A stretch of 64,000 bases of DNA from Leptasterias polaris (Eukaryota; Echinodermata; Asteroidea; Forcipulatida; Asteriidae). Position 1 is the first letter of the stretch. The number at the start of each line of letters is the position of its first letter. The notes beneath the pieces are model-generated. The model did no database searches, was not told the origin of the DNA, and saw nothing but the letters and a program-made list of their open reading frames with translations. Below are positions 52,301 through 63,165 of the stretch, piece after piece. The stretch covers positions 4,092,001 through 4,156,000 of the forward strand of contig JAZGTN010000035.1 of assembly GCA_037783415.1 (NCBI GenBank). The letters run 5' to 3'. The position numbers and the translations under genes are program-made.

Positions 52301-55300
52301 AATTCAGTGTCCAATTCAAATGATAGTGCAGTTCCATTGTTTTAATGGTCAACCTTGTTTTGACAGCTGACCTCCGTGCCCACTGGGCATGCTGGAAGCC
52401 AGGAAAAACAATTGAGGTCCTGAGCTGGGAGAAAGCTTGTTTAAAATATCTACTTCCTTTGAGGCGTTACATGTACATTGTTCTTCAGTGTGTGGGGTAT
52501 ACATAAATAGTCAGTCAATTTTCAAAAATCTAATTTTGGGGGTCGGTGGGTGGGTCAAAACAATTTCGAGAAAAGAACAAAAAATTGAACTTGTTAACAT
52601 TGATTATTCTGAATGGCTCCTTATGATGGCACAATACTTCATTCATTCATATCTGCTTCCTCAGAAGCAAAACTCACAAAACCATAAATTTTACTGAATG
52701 AGATTTATCCAACCATGGAGAAATTTCCTTCCTCCTCCATCCAACTTCTCTGATTTATACCACCATGTTTAAACACATGTGTACATCCACTCTGAAAGTA
52801 ATGTCTAGACACTTAAGGCATTCAGGAATTGTTGCATACATCAGTGCTGTTTAAGACACCCCTGCATGCACTATGGTGTTACTATTGTATCAGATAAGCA
52901 GGATCACAACATACCAGAGGACACTGCCTGCTGTTCCAGACTCCACATGAGGCCTAGGTATTGATTTAATCACCAGGCCACGACAGCTTCAGTTAGTACA
53001 ACCATAGAGAAAGGACCACGGACTTTCTCTATGGTACAACATGTAGCTTTGTGTGGTATGGCATGGGGTCTGTTGGTCTTTTCTTTGGGGGGGGGGGGGG
53101 GGGGGGGGGAGGGGCTATGGAGGAAGGGTCACACAAGGGGAATTTACTGGCAACCAGTTGTAGGGTAACAAAATAACTTTTCACTTAATTCTTAACATAC
53201 ACTATGTGATAATAAGACCATGGAGGTAGTGGTAAGACCACAGAGGCATGGTAAGACCATGGCAAGACACTGGCTGAAATATTCTTACCCTGTCTCAAAG
53301 TTGTCTGTAAAAAAATGCCTCAATGTGCCACAGGCTTTCAGTCTGAACACACACAGCCTGAGCAAGAACTGAACTCTAGGGTTTTAAGTGGCCAGTCAGA
53401 GGGGTCATTCTGGGCCAATGTACTGTTTTGACCTACTGTTTGATTTGACTATGGATGATTAGACCTCATAAGAAAAAAGACCTCCATGATGTGACCATCA
53501 GGGAACATGCTACCAATGTAGGAGGACCAGTAATTATCTGTACAGTGATCTGATGGTTACTGGATAAGATAAATTGATACAAGTGAATTTCTTTATAGTA
53601 AATAGACTAGTCAACTAAAAATACAATTTCAAAAATCACGCCCCCAATTTCATAGAGCTGCCTAACAGCCAGCTTTGTGCTTTCTGTGCGATTTCCACTT
53701 TATGGCACTGCTAACCGTAATCACAGGAAAAGACGCTAATCTTCTGGCACTCACTGTGAGCAAATGAATGACATAACATGTAAATCCATGGTGAACGTGC
53801 GTGCTGGCTGCCTACTTTTCTTGCTAACCTGTGAAATATGCTTAGTGCCTAAGCAAACTTTTCTGCTGAAGTATAGCAGAAAAATTTGCTTTATAATTGT
53901 TAAAAACAGCTCTTTGAAATTGGCCCAATAATTTTTTCATCTAGAAATGAAACATCTCATAAAATATGTAGACTCGGTTCTTTGATGTATAAATCTCATC
54001 GTGTTGAAAGTGCCACGTATTGACATTCAACTTGCACTCCACGCCGATTACTCATGTAGAAAGCAATCATAATATGTACACACTACACAGAAATGCCTGG
54101 AACTATAAAAACGGAATTGCAATGTCAAGACAAGATGAAGCCTCTTTCCCCCCGCTTGCATCCTCCAATTATCTCCGACACAAAATTATCTTAGAATTCA
54201 TGGTGTGCTCTGACAAAACATTCTAAACAAGACGGTAGATGATTGATCATCACAATCTCAGGATGATCACTCAGGCCATGTGCAAAATTATTATTGGTTA
54301 GCGAGCTGTTCCAATCAGCATGTTTAAAAAATTATCGCTCCGTTACTTGTATTTTGATTTGTTTACTTTTAAATGAGAACAAAGTTTTTAAAAACTTTTA
54401 CGGGTAAATCTCATAATTCCAATTCCAATTATCAAGTTTCACAGTTTGGTTAGTCAATCATTTAATTATAGTTTATGAACTTCATAAAGGAAAAAATAAA
54501 GGGGGGAAGAACCAGGGTAACAAAAAAACAGGGTGAAGTACCCTTAACAATTTTTATTTTTTACTTGGCCTGATGGAGCATGTTGGCTCACGTCCAAGAT
54601 GATGCACTCATTTTCTTCCTCCATCTTGTACAAACATAGCAATTGATATATTTAAATCGTGTTTGTACTTGTAATCAAAGAGAAAGGACCACATTGTAAG
54701 GGACCACTTACAAAATTGTTGCCCACTAAGTATGATAATGTGAGAGACAGTTTAACATGACACTTAATATTATGAAAATTCAACTTTTTGAGTTTCTTGT
54801 ATCAGGTGAGTGCAAGTTTATTTGTGGGGGGACTTAGTTTAAAGGTAGATAAAATCATTTGCAGACACTGAAATAAATGTATAACTTCAAAGTTATTACA
54901 AAATAACTTACTTTTTAAGAATGAAAGAACACATTATAGCCAGGTGTTATTTTATTTTAAAGAAAAATGCAATTTTGTAGCATTTCGAACAAAGTCGTCT
55001 CACAGCTTAAAATCGTCACTTTGATCTTGTTCCTCTCGGCAGTCACGGAAGCACAAATGTAAACAAGTCGGTGGAACGATTTTGAATTAAATTTCTCAAA
55101 AAATGTAATTACAATTTCAAAATAATTTGATTGAACTTGTTTTGAGCCCACTGAATGCTAATATTGAGTAACAGATGAGGACTCTTAAAGCACAACTGAT
55201 ACATTTTATGTAGCATTCTGCTATGCTATACAAGAGAAATCGTTCACTGCCAATGATGCAACTTATTTTTTAAAGGGTGTGTACAACATTGATAAGATTG

Positions 55301-57697
55301 AAAATATAAATGTTCACAGATTTGCACATAACTTACATGGTATAAAGATGGTCGTGGTGGAAAACTTCCCTTGAAATAGTTTTGCTTGAAATGCCATAGA
55401 TTTTAGGAAATGAGTAAAACAATAGTCTTTATCCTGCAGGATAAAATCCGATGTTTAAAATTAAGTTAAAACATATAATGGGGGTTTTCACAGTTTTCTC
55501 ATGACTCCGAAGACCGATTGAGCTTAAACTTTCACAGGTTTGTTATTTCATGTACATGTTGGGTTACATCAAGTGTGGATACTGGTCTTTGGCAATTACC
55601 AATGTTGTACACACCCTTAAAACTGAAAAAATTTGCATCATGTGAATTCTAGCTTTATACATTTTATCTATGCTGCGTATGAAAAAAAGCAAACCTCAAC
55701 TCAATATCAGAGCCAGGAGTTACAAAAACAATCTGACTATGAATTTGTTGCTTTAATACACAGGGCTTGTAACACCTTAGAGAAACCCACACTTGACTCT
55801 GCGGGACATCCCACATGCAGTGACAGAAAAAATCAATGCTTCAAAACACTTTTATCCAAGTTCCAAAAACGCTTTTGTTACAGTTCCAACACCATCTTGA
55901 TTTCCACTGAAATCACTTGTGGTTTTTGAAGAGGGGCAAGAGTGTTGAGACCTATACGCTTCATCACCCACCACAGAAATTGCCACAATAAAGCCGCTGC
56001 TTGACCCCTTTGACCCCCATGGGGTAGCTGGTGATTCACACCATAGTATTCAATACCAGGCTGGAGTTATGCCACACTGAATGTGCAGAGTGAAGGATAT
56101 AATACTTTGGAGTCAATGGCGTTTGGCTGCCATAACTGGTGGGGTTGAAACAGCTATTGTTCAGAGTAGAAATGGTGGATGAAGGGATAGAAATGGCCAA
56201 GGGAAACAAGAAGTCTCTTGGGAAGGTAATTTGGAATGGGGGGGGGGGGAATCCTTTAGTCATGGGAATTCTTGAATTTGTCAAAATCTTTTTCTCAAAA
56301 GAAAAACAAAATGGTGTTGAATTTTGTTTTGGGTTATTTTATTGAAATTAGCTTTGGGTTAATTGAACTTTTAAGGGTAACTCTGAAAAGCTTTGACTAA
56401 TGGAAGACAACTTGTCTTTCAGTGGTAACAAACTGAAGAAAATCCTTTGCTTTAGATTGTGCTGTATAACTTTAATTTTGAAAATCCTGTATGAACACTT
56501 CTCTGCAATTAAAAATATGAAACACTTTAGTTCCCAACTCATATTTTCCCTACTAAAGTACATAAACCAAAACTTTTGATTAATAAAATAGGAATTAAAA
56601 AGATTACAATAATAATTTAGTATTTATGTTTTAGCAGATTTATCCACGGGCTTCTCTAAGCGCTCATTGTTCTAATGAAATGTGCACATGGAGATCAATT
56701 TATAATTTAATTATGAGACCCATTTAACTGTTTTAACAAAAATATTTTTTTCATGATCTAAAACCAGTCCACAGGAACAGAACTATACAAGTGCAAGACT
56801 GACTAGACTCACTAGTAGTATACATATTTTACAAATCAACTGGGCTCTATTTGTGTACGCAAGATTACATTTAACAAAATATAATTTGTTGTTGTATGAA
56901 ACCAGATAGCCACATGAATAGTGCCAATATCTCAGGACTCCCGAGTACTGACACAGTTTGTACAATTTGATGTAAATTTAATAATGAAATCTGAATCTGT
57001 ATGGTGCTACCTTGACGTTGCCAATGTGCTATTAACGAGGGTTAAAAATGGGATGGACTGAATTCTGGAATGAAATCACCTTTTCCTGAAACCTCCATGC
57101 CCTAAACAAAAATCACAAAGCCTAAACTTACAATTTGATAAAAATCTCAAAATGTTCATTCAGAACAAATAAATAGTTATTTAGTGCCACGGTACCGGTA
57201 ACATTTCTAGTTAATTGTCAAAATAAATATAACTTTAACACTGGAAAAGATACCCAGTCCGATCATGAAGGAAGGAAAAGACCTTCTGGTCCGACCGCCA
57301 CTTGTTCACTCATTGGTTGGGTGACCAAAAATTCAAAATATATTCTGATTAAATTTAATAAATTGAATTTAGACAACCCAAACCAAACAAGATTAATGTT
57401 TTTATTTTGTAAATAACGAGAGGAAAAAGTGGCAGTTGTATAGTAGTACACAACATTTCACCCCCAACATCTATTTCGAAAACAAAAAACCACAGCAAAA
57501 CCTGCCTAACTTTAGTTGTTTGCATGTTTTACCATGAAATGGGTGACACGACGGGGGGGAATTCACCGGGACAGTGGCCCTCAATACGTACCAACTAGCC
57601 CACCGAGAAGAAAGCAGGCGATCTGCACCAGCAAAAGACACAGGCAAAAACCGAACAGCTTTTTCGTGCTCAAATTCTCCAACACAGCTCCCGCCAT
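37178..57697 (-). CDS. WLS: Wntless (WLS/GPR177), complete 12-exon coding region
   Basis: Wntless is the multipass carrier that binds lipid-modified Wnt in the secretory pathway and escorts it to the cell surface. Twelve exons with GT/AG borders and matching phases give 548 residues (human 541). Order: TM1 at about 14-34; luminal domain 36 to about 230 with Cys50, Cys69, Cys158, Cys177 and potential N-glycosylation sites N129, N154 and N206; then the membrane-spanning block to about 495. Landmarks shared with vertebrate WLS are MAGA at the start, [55 protein letters not shown] with the YEGL endocytosis motif at 424-427, and [12 protein letters not shown] with LYAPSHK near the end. The C-tail (507-548) is poorly conserved. 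The start is fixed by TM1 and by alignment to the vertebrate N terminus. Introns are full of repeats, and intron 1 is 9.8 kb. Confidence 0.96.
38017..38260 (-). CDS. WLS: WLS coding exon 11
   Basis: Encodes residues 426-507, the last two membrane segments and the signature [15 protein letters not shown] and LYAPSHK. The acceptor is TTTCCAG and the donor GTAAAG. The frame stays open past the donor to a stop at 37913, so intron retention would give another C-tail. Confidence 0.96.
38569..38712 (-). CDS. WLS: WLS coding exon 10
   Basis: Encodes residues 378-425, a membrane segment ([15 protein letters not shown]) and the cytosolic loop with [10 protein letters not shown] and RRLHYE. Together with exon 11 it forms the YEGL endocytosis motif. 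The acceptor is TTCTAG and the donor GTATGT. Confidence 0.96.
39446..39580 (-). repeat. Three 43-bp tandem repeats beside WLS exon 9
   Basis: The phrase AAGGACCCTGG recurs at 39454, 39497 and 39540, each time followed by a variant of TGAAAGTCTGCTATG. The array starts at the donor site of exon 9 and runs into intron 9. Confidence 0.8.
39581..39644 (-). CDS. WLS: WLS coding exon 9
   Basis: Encodes [21 protein letters not shown] (357-377, plus the split Arg356), a luminal loop strongly conserved in vertebrate WLS. The acceptor is TTTTTTACAG and the donor GTATCC is weak. Three 43-bp repeats follow the donor. Confidence 0.93.
39821..40012. mobile_element. Miniature inverted-repeat element in WLS intron 8
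   Basis: The left end GGCCCAATTTCATAGAGATG, then CTTAAGCA, is mirrored by the right end TGCTTAAGCAGCTCTATGAA, then ATTGGGCC, with one mismatch in about 28 bp. This is the best-preserved copy in the window; others are at 32773-32948 and about 53640-53927. Confidence 0.8.
40655..40950. mobile_element. Two family-A tRNA-like repeats, inverted pair in WLS intron 8
   Basis: A minus-strand copy (40655 to about 40836; B-box complement GGATTTGAACC) is followed directly by a plus-strand 3' fragment (40838-40950) beginning CCGGCACGTTAATCTGGAGG and ending CAGTTTCCCTTGTGGTTTATT. The anticodon-loop position in most copies reads GTT. Confidence 0.7.
41170..41261 (-). CDS. WLS: WLS coding exon 8
   Basis: Encodes residues 326-356 ([13 protein letters not shown], then a membrane segment ending LFVFDMCER). 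The acceptor is ATCAG and the donor GTGAGG. Confidence 0.95.
41402..41815 (+). mobile_element. tRNA-Leu-like SINE in WLS intron 7
   Basis: It has the same organisation as 35211-35625: GTGGCCGAGCGG head, CTCAAGC anticodon loop, GGCACTTAACC body and an AGTTATTATTAATATTAG tail. It is more diverged and lies antisense to WLS. Confidence 0.8.
41820..42190 (+). mobile_element. Second SINE-like family in WLS intron 7
   Basis: A degraded tRNA-like head (GAACGAGCGGTCTATGCACC; GGATTCAAATATCGG) is followed by a body that includes CAAGACACTCAACTATAATT, TACTCCCCAGGGAGCCGAGA and an ATTATTATTGTTATT tail. The body matches 45985-46245, which ends in a longer ATT tail. Confidence 0.7.
42273..42400 (-). CDS. 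WLS: WLS coding exon 7
   Basis: Encodes residues 283-325 ([34 protein letters not shown]). The acceptor is TTTTCAG and the donor GTAAGA. Confidence 0.95.
42496..42511. repeat. Poly-C run, 16 bases
   Basis: Uninterrupted C16 in WLS intron 6, one of many such runs in the window. Confidence 0.95.
42895..42935 (-). CDS. WLS: WLS coding exon 6 (41 nt)
   Basis: A short exon encoding [13 protein letters not shown] (270-282), part of a membrane segment. The acceptor CCTCAG and donor GTAAGT are both good, and the phases join exons 5 and 7 without a break. Confidence 0.93.
43121..43138. repeat. Poly-G run, 18 bases
   Basis: Uninterrupted G18 in WLS intron 5, followed by AGGGGGG. It reads as C18 on the transcribed sense strand. 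Confidence 0.95.
43333..43548. repeat. Minisatellite, 12 x 18 bp, in WLS intron 5
   Basis: Twelve head-to-tail copies of GCTGGGCATTATAGTCTA span 216 bp. Only the eleventh copy shows a change (TCGA for TCTA). Because 18 is a multiple of 3, all frames stay open, creating spurious repetitive open frames (AGHYSL on plus, YNAQLD on minus). These are not genes. Confidence 0.98.
43693..44015. mobile_element. Head-to-head pair of family-A tRNA-like repeats in WLS intron 5
   Basis: A minus-strand copy (about 43693-43842) and a plus-strand copy (about 43845-44015) meet at the inverted junction GTGCCAGTC-CT-GACTGGCAC. Each carries A- and B-box-like sequence (GATAGCTCAGTTGG; TTGGTTCAAA). Together they form an imperfect hairpin with arms of about 150 bp. 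Confidence 0.85.
44163..44299 (-). CDS. WLS: WLS coding exon 5
   Basis: Encodes residues 224-269, the conserved [19 protein letters not shown] leading into the second membrane segment and PVLLER. The acceptor is TTTACAG and the donor GTAAAC. Confidence 0.96.
44642..44812 (-). CDS. WLS: WLS coding exon 4
   Basis: Encodes residues 167-223 in 57 complete codons ([40 protein letters not shown]). The donor is GTATGT. The first 40 bases and the acceptor are duplicated about 106 bp upstream in the gene at 44878-44979. Confidence 0.96.
44772..44979. repeat. Tandem duplication of the WLS exon 4 start, period about 106 bp
   Basis: Positions 44772-44874 and 44878-44979 are near-identical. The unit contains the first 40 bases of exon 4, its 3' splice site and intron sequence. 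The second copy has an intact-looking acceptor but no donor. Confidence 0.92.
44990..45427 (-). mobile_element. tRNA-Leu-like SINE in WLS intron 3
   Basis: Reverse orientation in the window, so it is sense to WLS. From the right it reads GTGTCGTGGCCGAGCGGATA, the anticodon region CTCAAGCTAC, the B box GGTTCGAGTCCC and the same body as 35211-35625. At the left end it joins a different tail (TCACTCAGTGACG, AATAATA) that recurs at about 50430-50490. Confidence 0.8.
45667..45821 (-). mobile_element. Family-A tRNA-like repeat in WLS intron 3
   Basis: A diverged copy. Its complement reads GCTAGATAGCTCAGCTGGTA with a TTAATCCGGAGG anticodon region. The flanking GGGAGACC motif and AACAAAGATATTT are retained. 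Confidence 0.7.
45985..46245 (+). mobile_element. SINE-like 3' fragment in WLS intron 3
   Basis: Matches the body of 41820-42190 (GACACTTCGCTATAATTGCT, TACTCCCAGGGAGCTGAGA) and ends in TTATAAGAACTAGTTATT plus ATT repeats. Confidence 0.65.
46415..46539 (-). CDS. WLS: WLS coding exon 3
   Basis: Encodes residues 125-166 of the luminal domain ([26 protein letters not shown]), with potential glycosylation at N129 and N154. The acceptor is TTAACAG and the donor GTAAGT. Confidence 0.95.
47541..47807 (-). CDS. WLS: WLS coding exon 2
   Basis: Encodes residues 36-124, the first part of the luminal domain. It contains Cys50 and Cys69, the conserved [13 protein letters not shown] and the VFAVHIP strand. 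The acceptor is TTTAG and the donor GTGAGT. Phase 1 in and phase 1 out. Confidence 0.96.
48661..49058. mobile_element. TTAA-flanked piggyBac-like miniature element in WLS intron 1
   Basis: Flanked by TTAA at 48657-48660 and 49059-49062. The left end AGGTATTAATATACAGGATT (then GGTAGGGATGGCAAA) is mirrored by the right end TTTTGCCAGCTCTACCAATC (then CTGTGCTGCATGTACCT). The right end of another copy lies at about 20926-20953. Non-coding. Confidence 0.75.
49162..49467. mobile_element. Inverted-repeat element, possibly hAT-like, in WLS intron 1
   Basis: Perfect 10-bp ends TACTACTCGA and TCGAGTAGTA, with multiple subterminal copies of TAGTCGCGACTA. Subterminal palindromic repeats of this kind are common in hAT elements, but an 8-bp target duplication is not evident, so the superfamily is uncertain. 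The pair ACCACAATGCATCATGG is duplicated inside. Confidence 0.65.
49552..49724. mobile_element. TA-flanked miniature element in WLS intron 1
   Basis: The left end TAGACCTTATGCATATGACG and right end CGTCAATGCATAAGGTCTA are inverted copies apart from one inserted base. The interior GGGCGCCCTCGCCTAGAGG resembles 36668-36841. Confidence 0.8.
53087..53109. repeat. Poly-G run, 23 bases
   Basis: Uninterrupted G23 in WLS intron 1, the longest G run in the window, followed by AGGGG. Confidence 0.95.
53640..53927. mobile_element. Diverged copy of the 39821 miniature element in WLS intron 1
   Basis: Left end CCCCAATTTCATAGAGCTGC and right end AACAGCTCTTTGAAATTGGC, inverted relative to each other. The interior has expanded and decayed compared with 39821-40012. 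Confidence 0.6.
55274..55616. mobile_element. TTAA-flanked piggyBac-like miniature element, complete copy, in WLS intron 1
   Basis: TTAA lies at 55270-55273 and 55617-55620. The terminal inverted repeats are GGGTGTGTACAACATTG and CAATGTTGTACACACCC, 17 bp identical. It is the reference copy for 1-323 and 3735-4070. Non-coding, 343 bp. Confidence 0.85.
57592..57697 (-). CDS. WLS: WLS coding exon 1
   Basis: Encodes residues 1-35: [17 protein letters not shown], then the first membrane segment ending FLLGGLV. The donor is GTACGT at 57586-57591, phase 1. The vertebrate protein starts MAGAIIENMSTKKL, which fixes the start codon. Confidence 0.95.
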
Positions 57698-57852
57698 CGT
57701 CAACCAAAATTCTACACACTAGGTTGAGCAAGTCGGTTAACAAAATACCTGTGTATAACAAAACTAGAAAATGTTCCACCTGACAGTAAGTATGTCACTT
57801 TCTTCGAACTTCGATTGCCTGTCACTTTATCACGTCTGCAAAATCTTGAAGG

Positions 57853-57860
57853 CCGGAAGT
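57853..57860 (-). promoter_or_regulatory. ETS-type site upstream of WLS
   Basis: CCGGAAGT, the consensus ETS/GABP core, lies about 155 bp upstream of the WLS start codon in a region with no TATA box. ETS sites near the start are typical of TATA-less, broadly expressed promoters. The assignment as WLS promoter is an inference from position. Confidence 0.4.
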
Positions 57861-58673
57861 TCCAATAAAGTGTGCAGATCGAGTTTTGAGAAAACAGACA
57901 AAAACTTTTGCGAGAAGTCAAAAAGGTTGCGCCCTCTATAGTTTGAAACCGTAACAACTTTATTCTTCTTCACAGATTTATCATAGTTTACTTTGTGAAT
58001 GGATTTTACACTGGCAAAAATCACAATTAAAAAAAAAAACAATTTGGTATTTTCGTTTATAAATGTCGATTTATGTTAGCGCGTCTAACAGTACAGAGAA
58101 ATCACAATACAAAAATGAGCAAATATTTAATGCTGAAAGTAAATATTGGTCGCACAAAGGAAGATGTATTTGTTGATAAGGGGCGCAATATGCACTTCAA
58201 AAAAGTAATTGATAACAAGTGTAAACATGATGTTTCACATTGCATTGTGTCAATATTAGCAAAGGAAGGAAACGGCGCATGACTAACTGATTATCTCGGA
58301 CATTGAATAAGTTTGGATTTTACATAGCTTATAAGAAGCAACAAATTGACAGGTGTACAAGTTTGGACTGGTAGCGCCCCCCCCCCCCCCCCCCCCCAAT
58401 AATAAGAGGATCAGGAAAATAAAAATAACCAAAAAGAGTGATAAAGTCATAATAACGATAGAAAGTAAACTTATTTGTGTTCATGACATTTCATGAAGTT
58501 ACTCATTTAATTAATCCTGTTAACAAAGTAATGTAATGATTTACACATTTTATTCATACATAGAATTAGACACAATTTATAGTTGTAAAAAAATTGATTC
58601 TGTTCTTCTGTTCATTCAATGAATGCCTCAATTCACAGAGAAAATCTTGGAACTATTATTTCAAACAAATTGG

Positions 58674-58812
58674 AGTTGAATAAAGAAAAATCTACTAGAG
58701 CAGGACATGAACCAAGGACCTCCGGATTAACGTGCTGGCGCTCTACCAGCTTAGCTTTCTAGCCCTATGTTGGCCGTCTCCCTATTTTGTCAATATCTTT
58801 GTTCGGGGGTGA
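58674..58812 (-). mobile_element. Family-A tRNA-like repeat
   Basis: The complement carries the A-box-like AAGCTAAGCTGGTAGAGCGC, TTAATCCGGAGG and the flank GGGAGACGGCCAACATAGGG. The B box is mutated (CATGTCC), so this copy is probably inactive. Confidence 0.7.
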
Positions 58813-59014
58813 TGAAATATTATTTCAATAGCCCAGTGCTACAAGATCCGTATTTCCAATTTAATATTTGCTATAATCAAAAGGGCATTACATTAGCAAT
58901 AGCTATAAATCAGGGGACAAATGCAACAGTAATTATAAATGTTTTCCAAATAAACTTCATGTCTGCCTTTGCCTAACAAGAACTTCAGGGAAGATAAATC
59001 ACCAGCAAACTCAA

Positions 59015-59235
59015 TAGACCCTTCTGTAGAAATATGTAATTGCACAACATGCATGCACGCTAACACTACCGGTTGGCAACATGAATGTATTGGCCTTTTT
59101 GTATGGGGCTGGTGGTGGCATGACGCATACACATTTGGGCGTCTCCCTGGTGCACAACTCTGTGGCGTTTGTTGCCAAACAATAGTGTCTGTACACATGC
59201 GTGTGTAATAAGCGTATTGTTTGATGGTAGGGCTA
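59015..59235. mobile_element. Diverged copy of the 34348 TA-flanked element
   Basis: The interior matches 34348-34570 in order (CCGGTTGGCAACATGA, GGGGCTGGTGGTGGCATGAC, GTGCACAACTCTGTGGCGTT, GTCTGTACACATGCG). The ends (TAGACCCTTCTGTAGAAATA; right end GGTAGGGCTA) have decayed. Confidence 0.7.
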
Positions 59236-60039
59236 ATTTGCCATGGGCTTCAAAAGATCTCAATCTATTTTTATGAAATTCATACAAACTGTAGTTTCTA
59301 GCACTGAAACTACAATTTATTCTTCACACAAGCGAAATTCCAGCGAATTTATGACAATTGACTTGGAACACCACATTTCCAATAAAATAATTGTTGTTGA
59401 TGTATCTGCAGGTTTAAAAAATCAGTAAAAAATATAAATTGATTTTAAAACAGTGGAGCTTTGAGAAAATAACACTTCGAGCAACCACCTTTAAAAAAAT
59501 TACTGCGGCTAGAATAGTAAAATACACAACAGTGCAATCTTACTATGCCACTAAGATGCAGGTATGGAACAGCCAAAAACATTTAGATCTAGTCAAAGTA
59601 ATAATAATAATAATAAACCATTTTGATAAAGCGCATATCACCAAGAAGTCCCTATGTGCTGGTAAGGTAAGATTTGTTATTGTAGTTCTACCTATACAAC
59701 AATCTATGCTAAGAACAGGGATGTGATTGGCTCTTGAAAAAAACCAACAGAACTCTGAGCGCAAAAAGTGCGAAAGCATGCGAGCTCGAAAACTTGCGAG
59801 CTCGAAAACTTGTGAGCACGAAGCCCAATAATAACATTTATCTTTGGTTTTAAAAGCCCTACTCTGAAATCTGGGGCGTTATATATGGTTTTGTCTTCAT
59901 TTTTTTATGAATTTGATCTTAAGTTAAGATGGGGGGGGGCACAAAAAACAGATTTCTGTTTTTGGAGGGCAAAAAAAAATACGATTTCCGGTTAAAAACA
60001 GAGAAATCACATCCCTGTAAGAAGTGTATATTTATCCCC

Positions 60040-60160
60040 GTCCCAGAGTCACGCGAACAAAAATTCACAGGCATATCACTCGGATGGATTCGAGCTCAAG
60101 AACTTTGTCATTCTGGAGCAGATGTCTTACCACTAGACCACCAAGCTTGCCCACTTGATA
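60040..60160 (-). mobile_element. SINE-like fragment with tRNA-like A box
   Basis: Its complement contains GGTGGTCTAGTGGTAAGACA, an A-box-like head, and GAGCTCGAATCCATCC, a decayed B box. It then shares CGAGTGATATGCCTGTG with 29990-30120. Confidence 0.5.
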
Positions 60161-60261
60161 GAGGCATTTTTTTTAAATGAGTTTTGAGGTGGAGAACATT
60201 TGTTCCATTATGTGGTACTTTGGACCTCAAAAGAGATAAAGGAGTTATGAGAACTTTGGTT

Positions 60262-62750
<2,489 letters not shown>

Positions 62751-62774
62751 AAGAATGGCAGAAAATTGCCACTG

Positions 62775-62880
62775 CAGGACAGCAATGACATGGGTTCCTG
62801 AGGGCAAGAGGAAAGTAGGACGGCCGAGAACAACATGGAGGCGTACTGTGGAGACGGAAAGAAAACAGCTAGGATAAAGG
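62775..62880 (+). pseudogene. Remnant of a LINE reverse-transcriptase C-terminus
   Basis: The plus strand reads TWVPEGKRKVGRPRTTWRRT, then VETERKQLG, followed by a stop. The phrase GKRKxGRPRTTWRRTVExE is typical of the C-terminal end of many animal non-LTR retrotransposon polyproteins. Only about 30 codons survive and the frame breaks, so this is a dead fragment lying between two family-A repeats. Confidence 0.65.
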
Positions 62881-62914
62881 GGTCTTGGAATGAAGCCAAA
62901 CCTGTGGCCCAAAA

Positions 62915-63165
62915 CAATTGAGCTATCTAGCCCTATGTTGGCGGTCTCCCTTATTTGTCGGTATCTTTGTTCATGGGGATGCCAGTCAGAAGCCATACAA
63001 CCGTTAACTGCCAGGGATCACACCCAAGTTTATGATACAACCTGAAAGAGGCCAGGGGATCACCTTAAGGGGATGCAACTTTTTATTTCAGATAATAAAT
63101 AATCAAGTAATAAACCACAAGGGAAACTAAATCGGTCAGTTACCCCTTGTGGTTTATTATACAAT
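62915..63165 (-). mobile_element. Family-A repeat, 5' half, with tail-to-head junction
   Basis: The complement contains the tRNA-like start (GGGCTAGATAGCTCAATT) and the 5' flank. Left of that flank it carries CGGTCAGTTTAGTTTCCC-like tail sequence and GTGGTTTATT, which is otherwise the family's 3' end. Inverted arms AATAAACCACAAGGG (63109-63123) and CCCTTGTGGTTTATT (63144-63158) flank the junction. Confidence 0.65.

Larger units (their letters stand above)
47808..57591 (-). other. WLS intron 1 (9.8 kb), repeat-rich
   Basis: No coding exon was recognised inside. It holds four to five miniature elements (listed separately), a duplicated 26-bp phrase GAAGCTGAATATGAGCAGGT near 50606 and 50632, a CpG-richer patch around 51050-51400 with a repeated CAAGCACTGTGCGTAA phrase, a CATAGAGAAAGGACC/TTTCTCTATGG hairpin near 53003-53034, a G23 run at 53087-53109 and a diverged copy of the 39821 element near 53640-53927. 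First introns often carry enhancers, but no specific site can be claimed. Confidence 0.7.
57698..60261. other. Intergenic region between WLS and KRI1
   Basis: Contains the presumed WLS promoter at the left, a C21 run at 58377-58397, a family-A repeat, a TA-flanked element, a short tandem phrase GCGAGCTCGAAAACTT near 59779-59813 and a SINE-like fragment near 60040-60160. No coding sequence recognised. The KRI1 3' UTR must begin just left of 60262. Confidence 0.55.

Noticed and set aside
57471..57779. 102-codon minus-strand open frame over WLS exon 1
   Set aside because: It reads the wrong frame through exon 1; the correct frame starts at 57697 with MAGAVLENL and splices at 57592.
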